Shown: positions 18,549-26,979 of the stretch, one piece after another
How positions within the stretch are numbered: position 1 is the stretch's first letter
How the letters are laid out: the number at the start of each line of letters is the position of its first letter
Assembly (NCBI RefSeq): GCF_001404515.1
Contig: NZ_CXWE01000005.1
Location: forward strand, 310,001-374,000
Reading direction: 5' to 3'
Length of the DNA: 64,000 bases
Source: Roseibium album
GTDB taxonomy: Bacteria > Pseudomonadota > Alphaproteobacteria > Rhizobiales > Stappiaceae
The notes under the pieces: generated by a model
Told to the model about the DNA's origin: nothing
Database searches by the model: none
What the model saw: the letters and a program-made list of their open reading frames with translations, nothing else
Position numbers and translations under genes: made by a program

Positions 18549-19544
18549 TTAGGTGTTTGGCGTGAGTAGAATTTTTGGCACTGCAACCTCGCCCGCCCGC
18601 AGATCGTTGAAGGCCTTCAGGCCGTCTGACAAAGGCCGGATCTCGACCCAGTCAAGCGATCCAAGCCGTCCGTCGAACATGGCTTTCGCAGTGTCACGAA
18701 AGTCTTCGGCAGTGTAGGTATACGTGCCGATAAAGGTAATTTCCTGAAGCGTGATGCGTCGAATATCCAGACCGCCTTCAGCCGAGCCCAGACCGATATG
18801 GGCGATCACGCCGCCCGGTTTGGCGCGGGATGATGCCGCTGCACGTGTCGCCGCAAATCCGACCCCATCAACCACAAGATCGTATTGACCGCTGGCATCG
18901 GCTTCTTCCGGTGTCAGGACTTCAATCCCGCAGCTGGAGGCAAGGAAACCGGCTCTTTCGACATTCGGCTCGACCAACTGGACCTTGTCGATGCCCTGAG
19001 CCTTGAGACAAAGCGCGGCACCCAGTCCGATCGCTCCGCCACCGATGACGAGCGCACATGCGTCGGCCGGATTGCCGAAGAGTGCCTGTCTGGCAAGCCG
19101 AACGGCATGCCAGCCACAGGAAATCGGTTCGGCAAGCGCTGCCTGGGCATCGCTGACATGGTCGGGCACGACAACCAGATTGGCTTCCGGCATCGCAAGA
19201 TAGTCGGCAAATCCGCCTTCGCGGGGCGGCATTGAAATGATCTGACGGTTGCCGCACAGGTTATCCCTGCCGGAACGGCATGCTTCGCAAGACCCGCAGC
19301 TGACAAGCGGATTGACCGTGACCCGCTGCCCGGAGAGTTCACCGGATACCACGGTACCGGCAACTTCATGGCCGAGAATGAGCGGCGCGGGACGGCGCTC
19401 GTCATGTCCAAGAAATGCGTGCATGTCCGACCCGCAGATACCGGTATGTGCAACGCGGATGAGCGCTTCGCCGGCCGACGGAACCGGGTCGGTGACGTCT
19501 CTATAGGCCTGAGCCTCGGGACCCGTGTAAACGAGTGCTTTCAT
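18549..19544 (-). CDS. hpsP: Zinc-dependent alcohol dehydrogenase, probable DHPS 2-dehydrogenase
   Basis: A 331-residue medium-chain dehydrogenase beginning MKALVYTGPEAQAYRDV. It has the catalytic zinc site (GICGSDMH, Cys; GHEVAG, His-Glu), the structural zinc cluster CGSCEACRSGRDNLC and the Rossmann loop GGGAIGLG. In DHPS-degrading bacteria HpsP oxidises the S enantiomer of 2,3-dihydroxypropane-1-sulfonate at C2 while HpsO acts on the R form, so that both feed HpsN. That role is assigned from cluster context. The ATG at 19544 overlaps the upstream TGA (ATGA), showing translational coupling to hpsO. Confidence 0.8.
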   Translation of the reverse strand: MKALVYTGPEAQAYRDVTDPVPSAGEALIRVAHTGICGSDMHAFLGHDERRPAPLILGHEVAGTVVSGELSGQRVTVNPLVSCGSCEACRSGRDNLCGNRQIISMPPREGGFADYLAMPEANLVVVPDHVSDAQAALAEPISCGWHAVRLARQALFGNPADACALVIGGGAIGLGAALCLKAQGIDKVQLVEPNVERAGFLASSCGIEVLTPEEADASGQYDLVVDGVGFAATRAAASSRAKPGGVIAHIGLGSAEGGLDIRRITLQEITFIGTYTYTAEDFRDTAKAMFDGRLGSLDWVEIRPLSDGLKAFNDLRAGEVAVPKILLTPNT

Positions 19545-20293
19545 TTTGCGGTAAACCCTCCGTCGACCATCAGGACCTGGCCTGTCACATAAGCAGATGC
19601 GTCCGAGCAAAGAAATAGGAGCGGTCCGTCCATGTCTTCCAGCTTGCCATTTCGTCCGATACAGGTCTGTGCGGCATTGCGCTGCGCCCTCTCATCGTCG
19701 CCGAAAACCGCAGCGGTCAACTCCGTTGGAAAAAAACCCGGACCGATCGCGTTGACATTGATGCCATCCTTTGACCAGGCCTCCGCCATCGCCCTTGTAA
19801 GTTGGCCGATGCCGCCTTTGGAAGCACCATATGCAATTCCCCCGGGGAACGCCCGAGAGGTCTGCAGAGACGCAAAATTGACGATCCTGCCCCAGCCTTT
19901 CTCGCGCATGGACGGCACGAATGCCTGACTGAGAAAGAACGGGACGGACAGGTTTAATGAAAGTGTAATGTCCCATCCTTCAGGTGTGACCTCGTCAGCT
20001 GTTTCACGGGTATTGATCCCGGCAGCGTGCACAAGGATCTGCGGTGGACCAAACGGACCAGCGATATTGCCTGCAACAGCCGCAATGGCGTCACGATCTG
20101 AAAGATCGGCCGTGACAGCTGCTGTTTGCCCCCCTGCTTCCCGTCTCCAGTCCTCCAGATCGGCAGATCTGCGGGCCACGCCGACGACCGATGCTCCCGC
20201 CGACGCCAGAGCTGTCGCGGCGCGCCGGCCGAGACCGGAGCTTGCCCCGGTTACACAGGCAACCTTTCCGGAAACATCAAACAGGCTCGACAT
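19541..20293 (-). CDS. hpsO: Short-chain dehydrogenase, probable DHPS 2-dehydrogenase
   Basis: A 250-residue SDR enzyme beginning MSSLFDVSGKVACVTGASSG. It contains the TGxxxGxG cofactor motif (TGASSGLG), the NAG-equivalent HAAGIN, the catalytic Ser (FASLQTSRA) and YGASK (Tyr-x3-Lys), and ends DGGFTAK. In the DHPS pathway HpsO interconverts (R)-DHPS and the 2-keto intermediate. An ATG at 20311 is also in frame but would overlap hpsN; the ATG at 20293 lies 4 bp after the hpsN stop. Cytoplasmic, NAD(P)-dependent. Confidence 0.8.
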   Translation of the reverse strand: MSSLFDVSGKVACVTGASSGLGRRAATALASAGASVVGVARRSADLEDWRREAGGQTAAVTADLSDRDAIAAVAGNIAGPFGPPQILVHAAGINTRETADEVTPEGWDITLSLNLSVPFFLSQAFVPSMREKGWGRIVNFASLQTSRAFPGGIAYGASKGGIGQLTRAMAEAWSKDGINVNAIGPGFFPTELTAAVFGDDERAQRNAAQTCIGRNGKLEDMDGPLLFLCSDASAYVTGQVLMVDGGFTAK

Positions 20294-20297
20294 GTGA

Positions 20298-21611
20298 TCA
20301 GGCCCCGGCATCGGCGGTCAGATCGAAAGTCTCGTCCGGAAAGTATTTCTTGAGCCGGATGTCTGCTGTGCGGGCATGTCCCTCCATGCCTTCAAGCCTC
20401 GAGATCCTTGCCGTTGCCTCGGCAACCGGTTTTGCACCGTCACGTGTTGCCCGCTGCCAGGTGACGATCTTCATGTATTTGTGGACGGAAAGCCCCCCGG
20501 TATAGCTGGCAGCGCCGGATGTCGGCAGCACATGGTTGGTTCCGGAAGCCTTGTCACCGAAAGCGACGGTGGTCTCCTCGCCAAGGAACAGCGACCCGTA
20601 GCAGGCCAGCCGACCCAACCACCAGTCCAGATCCTGTGCCTGCACAGTCAGATGTTCAGGTGCATAGGCGTCGGAAGTCGCGGCCATTTCTTCCCGGTCG
20701 CCGCACAGGATGACCTCTGCATAGTCCCGCCAGGCCGCCGTCGCGTTGTCCCGGTTCACTTCCGGCAGATCGTCGATCAGCTTTGGTACCAATTCCATGA
20801 CTTCTTCGGCCAGCGATCTCGTGTCGGTCACCAGCCAGACAGGCGAGTTGTAACCATGTTCCGCCTGGCCGACGAGATCTGCGGCAACGACGGCAGGGTC
20901 AGCGGTGCTGTCTGCCAGGATCAGGCTGTCCGTCGGACCCGCGATCATGTCGATGCCGACCCGGCCGAACAGTATGCGCTTGGCTTCTGCCACGAACTGG
21001 TTTCCGGGACCGACCAGAATATTCGCCTTGGGTAGTCCGAAAAGACCGAAAGTCATGGCAGCAACACCCTGGACCCCGCCCATCGCAAGGATCTTGTCTG
21101 CGCCGCAGACCTTCGCCGCATGAACAATCGCTGGATTGATTCCGACGCCGGGCCGTGGCGGCGAACAGGCGATGATATTCTTGCAGCCAGCCACCTTTGC
21201 AGTCGTTACGGTCATGATAGCGCTGGCGATGTGACTGTAGCGACCACCCGGAATATAGCACCCGGCTGTTTCGACCGGAATGCTCTTCTGACCTGCGACA
21301 AGGCCCGGGATCACCTCGATTTCGATGTCCTGACAGGTTTCTTTCTGAGCTTCGGCAAACCGCTTGACGTTTGCATGCGCAAACTCGATGTCCCGCTTCA
21401 ATTTGTCCGGCACCAGGGCGGCAGCTGCCTCGATTGCAGCATCGTCCAACAAGATGTCGCCATCATACTTGTCGAACTTTGCCGCATAGTCGAGCGCGGC
21501 TGCATCTCCCCCCTGTTCGATGGTATCGAGAATCTCCTGCACGATCTTCGTGGTCTCGGAGGCGTCGGTCTTCGATGTCCGGACCGCCTTTTTCAGATAT
21601 TCAACAGACAT
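20298..21611 (-). CDS. hpsN: Sulfopropanediol 3-dehydrogenase (histidinol-dehydrogenase family)
   Basis: A 437-residue HisD-family enzyme beginning MSVEYLKKAVRTSKTD. Family signatures seen are AGCYIPGGRYSHIASAIMT, VGPGNQFVAEAKR, IAGPTDSLILAD and the catalytic-region YAPEHL. HpsN is the HisD homologue that oxidises (R)-DHPS in two NAD-linked steps to (R)-3-sulfolactate. A true histidinol dehydrogenase is unlikely because no his genes are nearby while TRAP, hpsO/P and suyAB genes adjoin. The ATG at 21611 gives the family length and lies 7 bp after the dctM-type stop. Confidence 0.88.
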   Translation of the reverse strand: MSVEYLKKAVRTSKTDASETTKIVQEILDTIEQGGDAAALDYAAKFDKYDGDILLDDAAIEAAAALVPDKLKRDIEFAHANVKRFAEAQKETCQDIEIEVIPGLVAGQKSIPVETAGCYIPGGRYSHIASAIMTVTTAKVAGCKNIIACSPPRPGVGINPAIVHAAKVCGADKILAMGGVQGVAAMTFGLFGLPKANILVGPGNQFVAEAKRILFGRVGIDMIAGPTDSLILADSTADPAVVAADLVGQAEHGYNSPVWLVTDTRSLAEEVMELVPKLIDDLPEVNRDNATAAWRDYAEVILCGDREEMAATSDAYAPEHLTVQAQDLDWWLGRLACYGSLFLGEETTVAFGDKASGTNHVLPTSGAASYTGGLSVHKYMKIVTWQRATRDGAKPVAEATARISRLEGMEGHARTADIRLKKYFPDETFDLTADAGA

Positions 21612-21618
21612 TGTGGAC

Positions 21619-22950
21619 CTACTTGTAGATGTCAGGAAGAAACGTGGTGGAGAGCGTCGGGACATAGGCGATCAGAAGTGTCACGAGGAGCATGAAGAAG
21701 ACGAACGGCACGGCACGGGCGGCTATCTTCAAAATTGATTCACCTGTCAGGCCTGACACAACGAACAGATTGAGACCAAGCGGCGGCGTGATGAAGCCGA
21801 CACCCAGTGCAGTGATCATCATGATGCAGAACTGGATTTCGTTCATGCCGATGTTATCGGCAAGCGGCTTCAGGATCGGTGCCAGGATCACGATGTTCGG
21901 CGTGGTCTCCATGACACAGCCCGCGGCGATCAGGATCCCGATCATCAGGAGGATGACCAGCGCCGGTTCGCTCGTCAACGACGTGACGGCATAAACGAAC
22001 CCCTGTGGAACTCCGAGGATCGCCAGGGCTTGGGCGAGCGGCAGGGAAAACGCGATGATCGGCACGATCACGCCATTGACCTTGGCCGAGCTGACCAGCA
22101 TGGCCGGGAAGTCCGAGAGTTTCAGCGTTCCAAGCAGAAATCCCATCCCGATCGTGATCATGACCGCCACGGCACCGGCCTCTGTCGGTGTCAGGCGACC
22201 GGAAAAGATACCGTAAAAGATCACACCGGGGACGATGAAGGCATACCAGCCCGATTTCAGCGCCTTGCCGAGATTGGCCGCCCATTCACCGAAGGTCATG
22301 AGCCCGCCGCCCTCGTAGGCATAGATACGGTTCATGACGATGTTGGTCACCAGAATTGAAAGCAGGATCGCAATGCCGGGTATCAGCGCGGCAAGAAACA
22401 GGGTCGAAGCGGAAATACCAAGAACCAGACCGATGATGATGTATGCGATTGACGGCGGGATAAGGATCCCCGTACACGCTCCAGCCGCAACAAGAGCGCA
22501 GGCATAGGGGCGTGGATAGCCGCTTTCCACCAGTCGTTCGATTGTCATCCGGCCAACAGCAGCCGCACCGGCGGCATCGGAGCCGGAAATGGCGGAGAAC
22601 ATGCCGCAGACAAGAACCGTCGCAGATCCGAACCCGCCCTTTGCCCAGCAGGTGAGCGCTTCAGCAACATCAAGAAATTTGCGGCTGAGCCCGGTACGTA
22701 CAAGCACGTCTCCGGTCAGGATGAACAGTGGAACGGCGGTCAGGGCGAAGTGATCGATACCGTGGAAAAGGCTCTCGCCGACGAGCGACAGCGGCAAGGC
22801 ACCGGAAATCATGAGCATTGCGATTGCCGCCGAGCCGATAGCGGCCCAGACTGGGACGGCGAGCGCGATGAGACCGACGAAGATCAGAACGGGACCGTAG
22901 AAAGACCACCCCAGTTCGACGGTTTGTTGCTGTAGTTGTTGCCAAAGCAT
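21619..22950 (-). CDS. TRAP transporter large permease, DctM family (DHPS uptake)
   Basis: A 443-residue polytopic inner-membrane protein of the TRAP large-subunit family. It has MISGALPLSLVGESLFHGI early, the conserved AISGSDAAGAAAVGRMTIERL and GILIPPSIAYIIIG, and LTPTEAGAVAVM in the middle. It would couple sodium entry to import of the substrate captured by the binding protein. GGAGG stands 5 bp before the ATG. It lies between the small permease and hpsN in one operon; its DHPS specificity is inferred from that (it corresponds to one of hpsKLM). Confidence 0.9.
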   Translation of the reverse strand: MLWQQLQQQTVELGWSFYGPVLIFVGLIALAVPVWAAIGSAAIAMLMISGALPLSLVGESLFHGIDHFALTAVPLFILTGDVLVRTGLSRKFLDVAEALTCWAKGGFGSATVLVCGMFSAISGSDAAGAAAVGRMTIERLVESGYPRPYACALVAAGACTGILIPPSIAYIIIGLVLGISASTLFLAALIPGIAILLSILVTNIVMNRIYAYEGGGLMTFGEWAANLGKALKSGWYAFIVPGVIFYGIFSGRLTPTEAGAVAVMITIGMGFLLGTLKLSDFPAMLVSSAKVNGVIVPIIAFSLPLAQALAILGVPQGFVYAVTSLTSEPALVILLMIGILIAAGCVMETTPNIVILAPILKPLADNIGMNEIQFCIMMITALGVGFITPPLGLNLFVVSGLTGESILKIAARAVPFVFFMLLVTLLIAYVPTLSTTFLPDIYK

Positions 22951-22961
22951 GGTCGCCTCCC

Positions 22962-23477
22962 TCAGTCGAACAGTTTGTCGCCTTCGTAGACGGGACGACC
23001 GTCACGAAAGTCGCGCAGATCGCGCAGGAGTGACTGGGCAAGGCGGAACAAGACCAGACCAAACCCGAATGGAACGGCAGAAAGGAACCAGACCTGGGAA
23101 ATTCTCAGTCCATGCGTTACGGAGCCGAATTTCGCCGATACGAGGACGGTTTCCAAAGACCAGTAGAAGGCAACGATCGCAACGAAGACCATGACCAGGT
23201 CGCCGAAGATGTAGAGCAGTGCCTTCACGCGCGGCCCGACATACTGCATCAGCACATCGATACGGATATGCCCGCGTTCCTTGACCGCTGCCGCAGCCCC
23301 AATCCAGGCCAGGTAGATAAAGGAATAGCGGACGATTTCCTCACCCCAGATGGACGAGTATGCAAAGACCTCGCGCCGGACCACCTCAATAAACATGGTC
23401 AGGACAAGCATCACGTAGAAAACCAGCAACAGCCAACGTTCGCCGTTCCGGTCCAGGGCTTGAAGGACATTCGACAT
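22962..23477 (-). CDS. TRAP transporter small permease, DctQ family (DHPS uptake)
   Basis: A 171-residue protein beginning MSNVLQALDRNGERWLLLV with four hydrophobic helices and the family sequence EEIVRYSFIYLAWIGAAAA. It is the small membrane subunit of the TRAP system. The ATG at 23477 has GGAG 6 bp upstream; a GTG at 23483 is less likely. The large subunit starts 11 bp after its stop. A stable hairpin separates it from the binding-protein gene upstream, which is usual where the binding protein is needed in excess. Confidence 0.88.
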   Translation of the reverse strand: MSNVLQALDRNGERWLLLVFYVMLVLTMFIEVVRREVFAYSSIWGEEIVRYSFIYLAWIGAAAAVKERGHIRIDVLMQYVGPRVKALLYIFGDLVMVFVAIVAFYWSLETVLVSAKFGSVTHGLRISQVWFLSAVPFGFGLVLFRLAQSLLRDLRDFRDGRPVYEGDKLFD

Positions 23478-23558
23478 GGGCACTCCTCTGCCGTTCCCAT
23501 CAGCTCGGGGTCTGATGCGGCGGTCGCGCGATTAGGGTGTGTTTGAATGGAACTGAGA

Positions 23559-23578
23559 CCGGCGCCGGGAGGCGCCGG
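23559..23578 (-). promoter_or_regulatory. Intercistronic hairpin after TRAP binding-protein gene
   Basis: CCGGCGCC and GGCGCCGG form a perfect 8-bp stem around a GGGA loop in the gap between the binding-protein stop and the small-permease start. There is no following T run, so it is more likely an mRNA-stabilising or partial attenuation element than a full terminator. Confidence 0.6.
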
Positions 23579-23595
23579 CCAGTCAACGCAACTCG

Positions 23596-24738
23596 TTATG
23601 CGTCGTGGACGTAGTAACGGCCCATTGTGTTGGCTGCGTCTTCAAGGCGGCCGAAGGACTCCATGGAACCGGCGAGTTCAACCTTGAACTTATCCCAATC
23701 CTCAAGCTGATATCCGCCCGTTGCTTTCCATTCCGCGAGCTGATCATCACTCAGCGAGTGGAACTCAACACCGGATTTGACCAGTTCGGCCATCGCATAG
23801 GACCGGGCAGCCGGAACCTTGGCGAGATTCTGCTGTGCCGTGATTTCGCCGGCAAACTCGATGCCTTCCTGCACGTCGGCAGGCAGCGAATTGAACCACT
23901 CCAGGTTCATGGAGTAAACTTGGCTGTCCGGCACCGCCTGGGTGAACGTGACATGGCTCAGGATGTCCTTGAAGCCGAACACGTAAAGGGCACCGACGGA
24001 CGGGTCGAGAGCATCGGCCACACCTTGCTTGATCGCGGACGGTGTTTCACCCCACGCCACCGGTGTCGGGTTCGCACCCACCATGCGGTAATACTGCTGC
24101 AACATCGCCGAACCGGGGACGCGGAATTTCACGCCAGACAGATCGGACGGCGTGATCACCTTGTTGCCGCCTTTGCGCACGGCGACGACCCGCGGGTCGA
24201 TCACGACATAAAACAGTGCCTTGAAGCCGGAAGCCTCGATTTTCGGATGCACTTCCTTTTTCCAGGCGTCAGATGTCACCAGATTGGTGAAGCGCTGGTT
24301 GGAACCGCAGAAATACGGCATGTTGATGAGGTCAACAGCAGAGGCAAACGGCGCAAAGTTGGACAGGGAGTGCTGAGCTGCCTGAATAGTGCCGCCCTGA
24401 ACGGCCTGCGCCAACGCTCCGCCGGCACCAAGCTGGCCACCTGGAGCGAGCTTGACGTAGACTTTGCCGTTAGTGGCGTTCTGGATGTTTTCCTTCAGGT
24501 CCAGCTGCATGATCGGATAGCTGCGGGACGCACCGAGCACATAAGCGGTCGCAAGCGTCATCGTGTGTGCTGCAGCCTGTTCGCGCGACCGTTCTTCCTG
24601 CGCTGTTTGCGCGACGGCCTCATCGGACCACAGTGTCCCGGCTGCTCCGGCAACAACTGCTGCGGTGAAGCTGCCGGCTCCGGCCAGTTTCAAGAAATTT
24701 CTGCGCTCATTCGACGCGATGTCTTCAGTCTTCTTCAT
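23596..24738 (-). CDS. TRAP transporter substrate-binding protein, DctP family (DHPS uptake)
   Basis: A 380-residue periplasmic binding protein with a twin-arginine-like leader (NERRNFLKLAGAGSF) and cleavage near SDEAVAQ, so it may fold in the cytoplasm before export. The mature part shows GKVYVKLAPGGQLGAGGAL and GVKFRVPGSAMLQQYYRMVG (substrate-binding Arg region), then MNLEWFNSLPADVQE, all standard for DctP proteins. GGAGG precedes two adjacent ATGs; the second (24738) has the better spacing. It is the first classical gene of the DHPS operon. Substrate assignment is from context. Confidence 0.88.
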   Translation of the reverse strand: MKKTEDIASNERRNFLKLAGAGSFTAAVVAGAAGTLWSDEAVAQTAQEERSREQAAAHTMTLATAYVLGASRSYPIMQLDLKENIQNATNGKVYVKLAPGGQLGAGGALAQAVQGGTIQAAQHSLSNFAPFASAVDLINMPYFCGSNQRFTNLVTSDAWKKEVHPKIEASGFKALFYVVIDPRVVAVRKGGNKVITPSDLSGVKFRVPGSAMLQQYYRMVGANPTPVAWGETPSAIKQGVADALDPSVGALYVFGFKDILSHVTFTQAVPDSQVYSMNLEWFNSLPADVQEGIEFAGEITAQQNLAKVPAARSYAMAELVKSGVEFHSLSDDQLAEWKATGGYQLEDWDKFKVELAGSMESFGRLEDAANTMGRYYVHDA

Positions 24739-24768
24739 CATTTCCTCCCAAAATCCGAAAAGATCCAG

Positions 24769-24954
24769 CTACTTGCCGGAACGTTCATTTGCTTCTTTCT
24801 TCAGAACCGATGCGGTAAACGCGATCGAGACGGCCAAAAGCAGAATCAATTCACCGACATTTCCCAAAGGCGGTGTTGCACCGAAAGAACCGATCGAAAC
24901 ATTGACAACAAAGACCGCAAACAAAACGGCCGCCAAAACCAAAAGCATGATCAA
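24769..24954 (-). CDS. 61-residue membrane protein at head of DHPS operon
   Basis: A small protein with two hydrophobic segments (MIMLLVLAAVLFAVFVVNV and ELILLLAVSIAFTASVL), a Gly/Pro linker and a basic tail ending ERSGK. GGGAG lies just upstream of the ATG at 24954. It is immediately upstream of the TRAP binding protein and downstream of the operator, so it is the first gene of the operon. I know no function; it may assist the TRAP permease. Confidence 0.68.
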   Translation of the reverse strand: MIMLLVLAAVLFAVFVVNVSIGSFGATPPLGNVGELILLLAVSIAFTASVLKKEANERSGK

Positions 24955-24983
24955 CTCCCAACGATCATTTAACCCGGCGAGCC

Positions 24984-25005
24984 AAAATGTAAGCGCTTAC
25001 ATTTT
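24984..25005. promoter_or_regulatory. LacI-type operator, 22-bp perfect palindrome
   Basis: The 22-bp palindrome AAAATGTAAGCGCTTACATT(TT) is perfectly symmetric about the central CG (24994/24995). The core TGTAAGCGCTTACA with central CG is the classic LacI/GalR-family operator form. It lies between the divergent DHPS operon (first ATG at 24954) and the LacI-family gene (ATG at 25104), which is the obvious candidate to bind it. It would serve both the operon promoter and autoregulation. Confidence 0.85.
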
Positions 25006-25103
25006 ATATTGCAAGCAGAAATATTTATTCTCTGAAATTGAAAATACCTGTAAGGCAGGTGCAGTGAACCAAACACCCAGTAGCGCGCGAAGCGTCCGGA
25101 CGG

Positions 25104-26150
25104 ATGGAAGATAACGCCAAACCTTCAGGAACCGACGTTCCCACACTTGCAGATGTTGCTGTTGCAGCAGGTGTTTCGACGGCCACCGTTTCCAGGTGTC
25201 TCAACAGTCCTGACCGGGTGACGCAAAAGACACTGAAGATCGTGATGGACGCGGTCGACAGGCTTGGATACTCGCCGAACTATAGTGCCCGTGCGCTGGC
25301 TGCAGGCCGCACGAACACCATTGGCGCGATCATCCCGACAATGGAAAACGCCATTTTCGCGCGTGGGATCCAGGCCTTTCAGGAAGAGCTTCAACAGAAC
25401 GGTTGCACCCTTCTGGTCGCCTCTTCCTCCTACCGGCAGGACCTGGAAGAAGAACAGATAAAGACCTTGACCGTGCGGGGTGCAGACGCGTTGCTCCTCA
25501 TCGGGTATCAGCGCGATCCCAAGGTCTACGAGTTCCTCGCAAAACGTAAGATTCCTGCGGTTCTGACCTGGGTTTCGGACCCGGATAGCGATCACCTGTC
25601 GGTGGGCTTCAACAACCGGCAGGCGATGAAGTCCCTGGCGGAACTGGTCCTGGAAAACGGTCACAAGGTCATAGGCTGCATCACTGCTGAAACATCGGCC
25701 AACGATCGTGCGCGCGACCGTGTAAGCGGCATCAGAGATGCCATGAAGGAGGCAGGTCTTGATCCTTCGGAGCTGCTGGTCGAGGAGACCCAATACTCCA
25801 TTGAAAACGGTGACGTTGCCTTTCGCAAATTGATGGCAGCGCGCCCTCGTCCCACGGCTGTGATGTGCGGGAATGACGTTCTTGCCGTCGGCGCGCTACG
25901 GGCCGCTTCGGCACTGAAACTCGAAATACCGGGCGACGTTTCGATAACCGGCTTCGACGACATTGAACTGGCCAGCGTCGCACCTGTGCCACTGACCACC
26001 GTTCACGTTCCCCACCGTCGGATGGGCCAATTTGCAGCGCAGGCCCTCATGGCGGCCCTAAACGGCAATGCCCCGGACAATATCGAGTTGCCGACCAGTA
26101 TCTGTTTTCGGGAAACGCTCGGAAAAGCCCCTGCTCCGAACAAACGGTGA
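25104..26150 (+). CDS. LacI-family transcriptional regulator of the DHPS operon
   Basis: A 348-residue regulator. The helix-turn-helix is TLADVAVAAGVSTATVSRCL followed by the hinge helix SARALAAGRT (about 15-70). The rest is a periplasmic-binding-protein-like effector domain with MCGNDVLAVGALRA and ITGFDDIELA near the C-terminus. It is divergent from the DHPS operon with the 22-bp operator between. DHPS clusters described elsewhere use an IclR-type HpsR, so a LacI-type regulator here is an interesting difference; the effector is presumably the substrate or an intermediate. Confidence 0.88.
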   Translation: MEDNAKPSGTDVPTLADVAVAAGVSTATVSRCLNSPDRVTQKTLKIVMDAVDRLGYSPNYSARALAAGRTNTIGAIIPTMENAIFARGIQAFQEELQQNGCTLLVASSSYRQDLEEEQIKTLTVRGADALLLIGYQRDPKVYEFLAKRKIPAVLTWVSDPDSDHLSVGFNNRQAMKSLAELVLENGHKVIGCITAETSANDRARDRVSGIRDAMKEAGLDPSELLVEETQYSIENGDVAFRKLMAARPRPTAVMCGNDVLAVGALRAASALKLEIPGDVSITGFDDIELASVAPVPLTTVHVPHRRMGQFAAQALMAALNGNAPDNIELPTSICFRETLGKAPAPNKR

Positions 26151-26190
26151 CTTGGTCAACTCAAAGAGACGCGTGATTTTTCTGAGTTGC

Positions 26191-26970
26191 CTATTCAACG
26201 GCAATCTGTTCAAGCCGGGCGGCCGCGTCCTTCAGTTTGGGAAGCTGGGTAATCAGGCTTTCAACATCGTGGCGCTGCTTTGGCGCATGGATCGAAAGCG
26301 TTGTCATCAACCTGCCCCTGTCGTCGCAGATCGCGACCGCAACTGCTGTCATGCCGTCCATGAACTCTTCGTTGTCGACCGAAAATCCGCGGGACCTTGT
26401 TTGCGCAAGTTCGTATTCCAGATCTGCCGGTTCCACGAGAGTCTGTTCTGTCCGCCGTTCGAGTTCGACAGAGGACAGGAACCGGTCGAGCACCGAAGTC
26501 GGCAGCATGGACAGGTACATCTTGCCGCTCGCCGTGCTGTGAAAGGGTACCTGGGTTCCGATCGGAAGCTGGATCCTGAGAGGCCAATGCGTTTCGACAC
26601 GATCCAGATAGACCATGCCATCCCTGCCCGGCGCTGCCAGATTGCAGGTCTCCCCCACTTCCGAAGCAAGATCCCGCATCACCCGAAGCCGTTCAGTGCG
26701 GATCCGCTGCGAGGAAAGCGTATTTGTGGACAACTTCCGCATCCGCCTGCCCGGTCCATAGGACCGGCCGTCGAGACTACGCTGCAAGAACCCCTCCGTT
26801 TCGGCCGTATGCAGCAACCTGTGGATCGTCGGCTTGGGGAGACCAAGCAGGTCAACCAGAGCTGAGGGTGCCACCGGCACCCCGGCTCTGGCGACTTCTT
26901 CCAGAATGACCAGCAAACGCAGGTTCGTTGGTATTTTTCCTGCTTCTTCTGTTTCTTGGTCTTCTGACAT
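26191..26970 (-). CDS. IclR-family transcriptional regulator
   Basis: A 259-residue regulator beginning MSEDQETEEAGKIPTNL. The N-terminal winged helix is seen in PSALVDLLGLPKPTIHRLLHTAETEGFL. The C-terminal effector domain has FHSTASGKMYLSML and GFSVDNEEFMDGMTAVAVAI. The ATG at 26970 is 10 bp after the large-permease stop, so it is the last gene of the second TRAP operon. It is the natural candidate for the KdgR-like inverted repeat at 30356-30372 between that operon and the GMC oxidoreductase gene. Confidence 0.87.
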   Translation of the reverse strand: MSEDQETEEAGKIPTNLRLLVILEEVARAGVPVAPSALVDLLGLPKPTIHRLLHTAETEGFLQRSLDGRSYGPGRRMRKLSTNTLSSQRIRTERLRVMRDLASEVGETCNLAAPGRDGMVYLDRVETHWPLRIQLPIGTQVPFHSTASGKMYLSMLPTSVLDRFLSSVELERRTEQTLVEPADLEYELAQTRSRGFSVDNEEFMDGMTAVAVAICDDRGRLMTTLSIHAPKQRHDVESLITQLPKLKDAAARLEQIAVE

Positions 26971-26979
26971 CAGCGGCAA

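Noticed and set aside
20298-21611. hpsN as a biosynthetic histidinol dehydrogenase
   Set aside because: No histidine genes adjoin it, while DHPS uptake and sulfolactate cleavage genes do.
23605-24972. Plus-strand open frame (455 codons) opposite the DHPS binding protein
   Set aside because: Antisense shadow of a DctP-type gene with no recognisable product.
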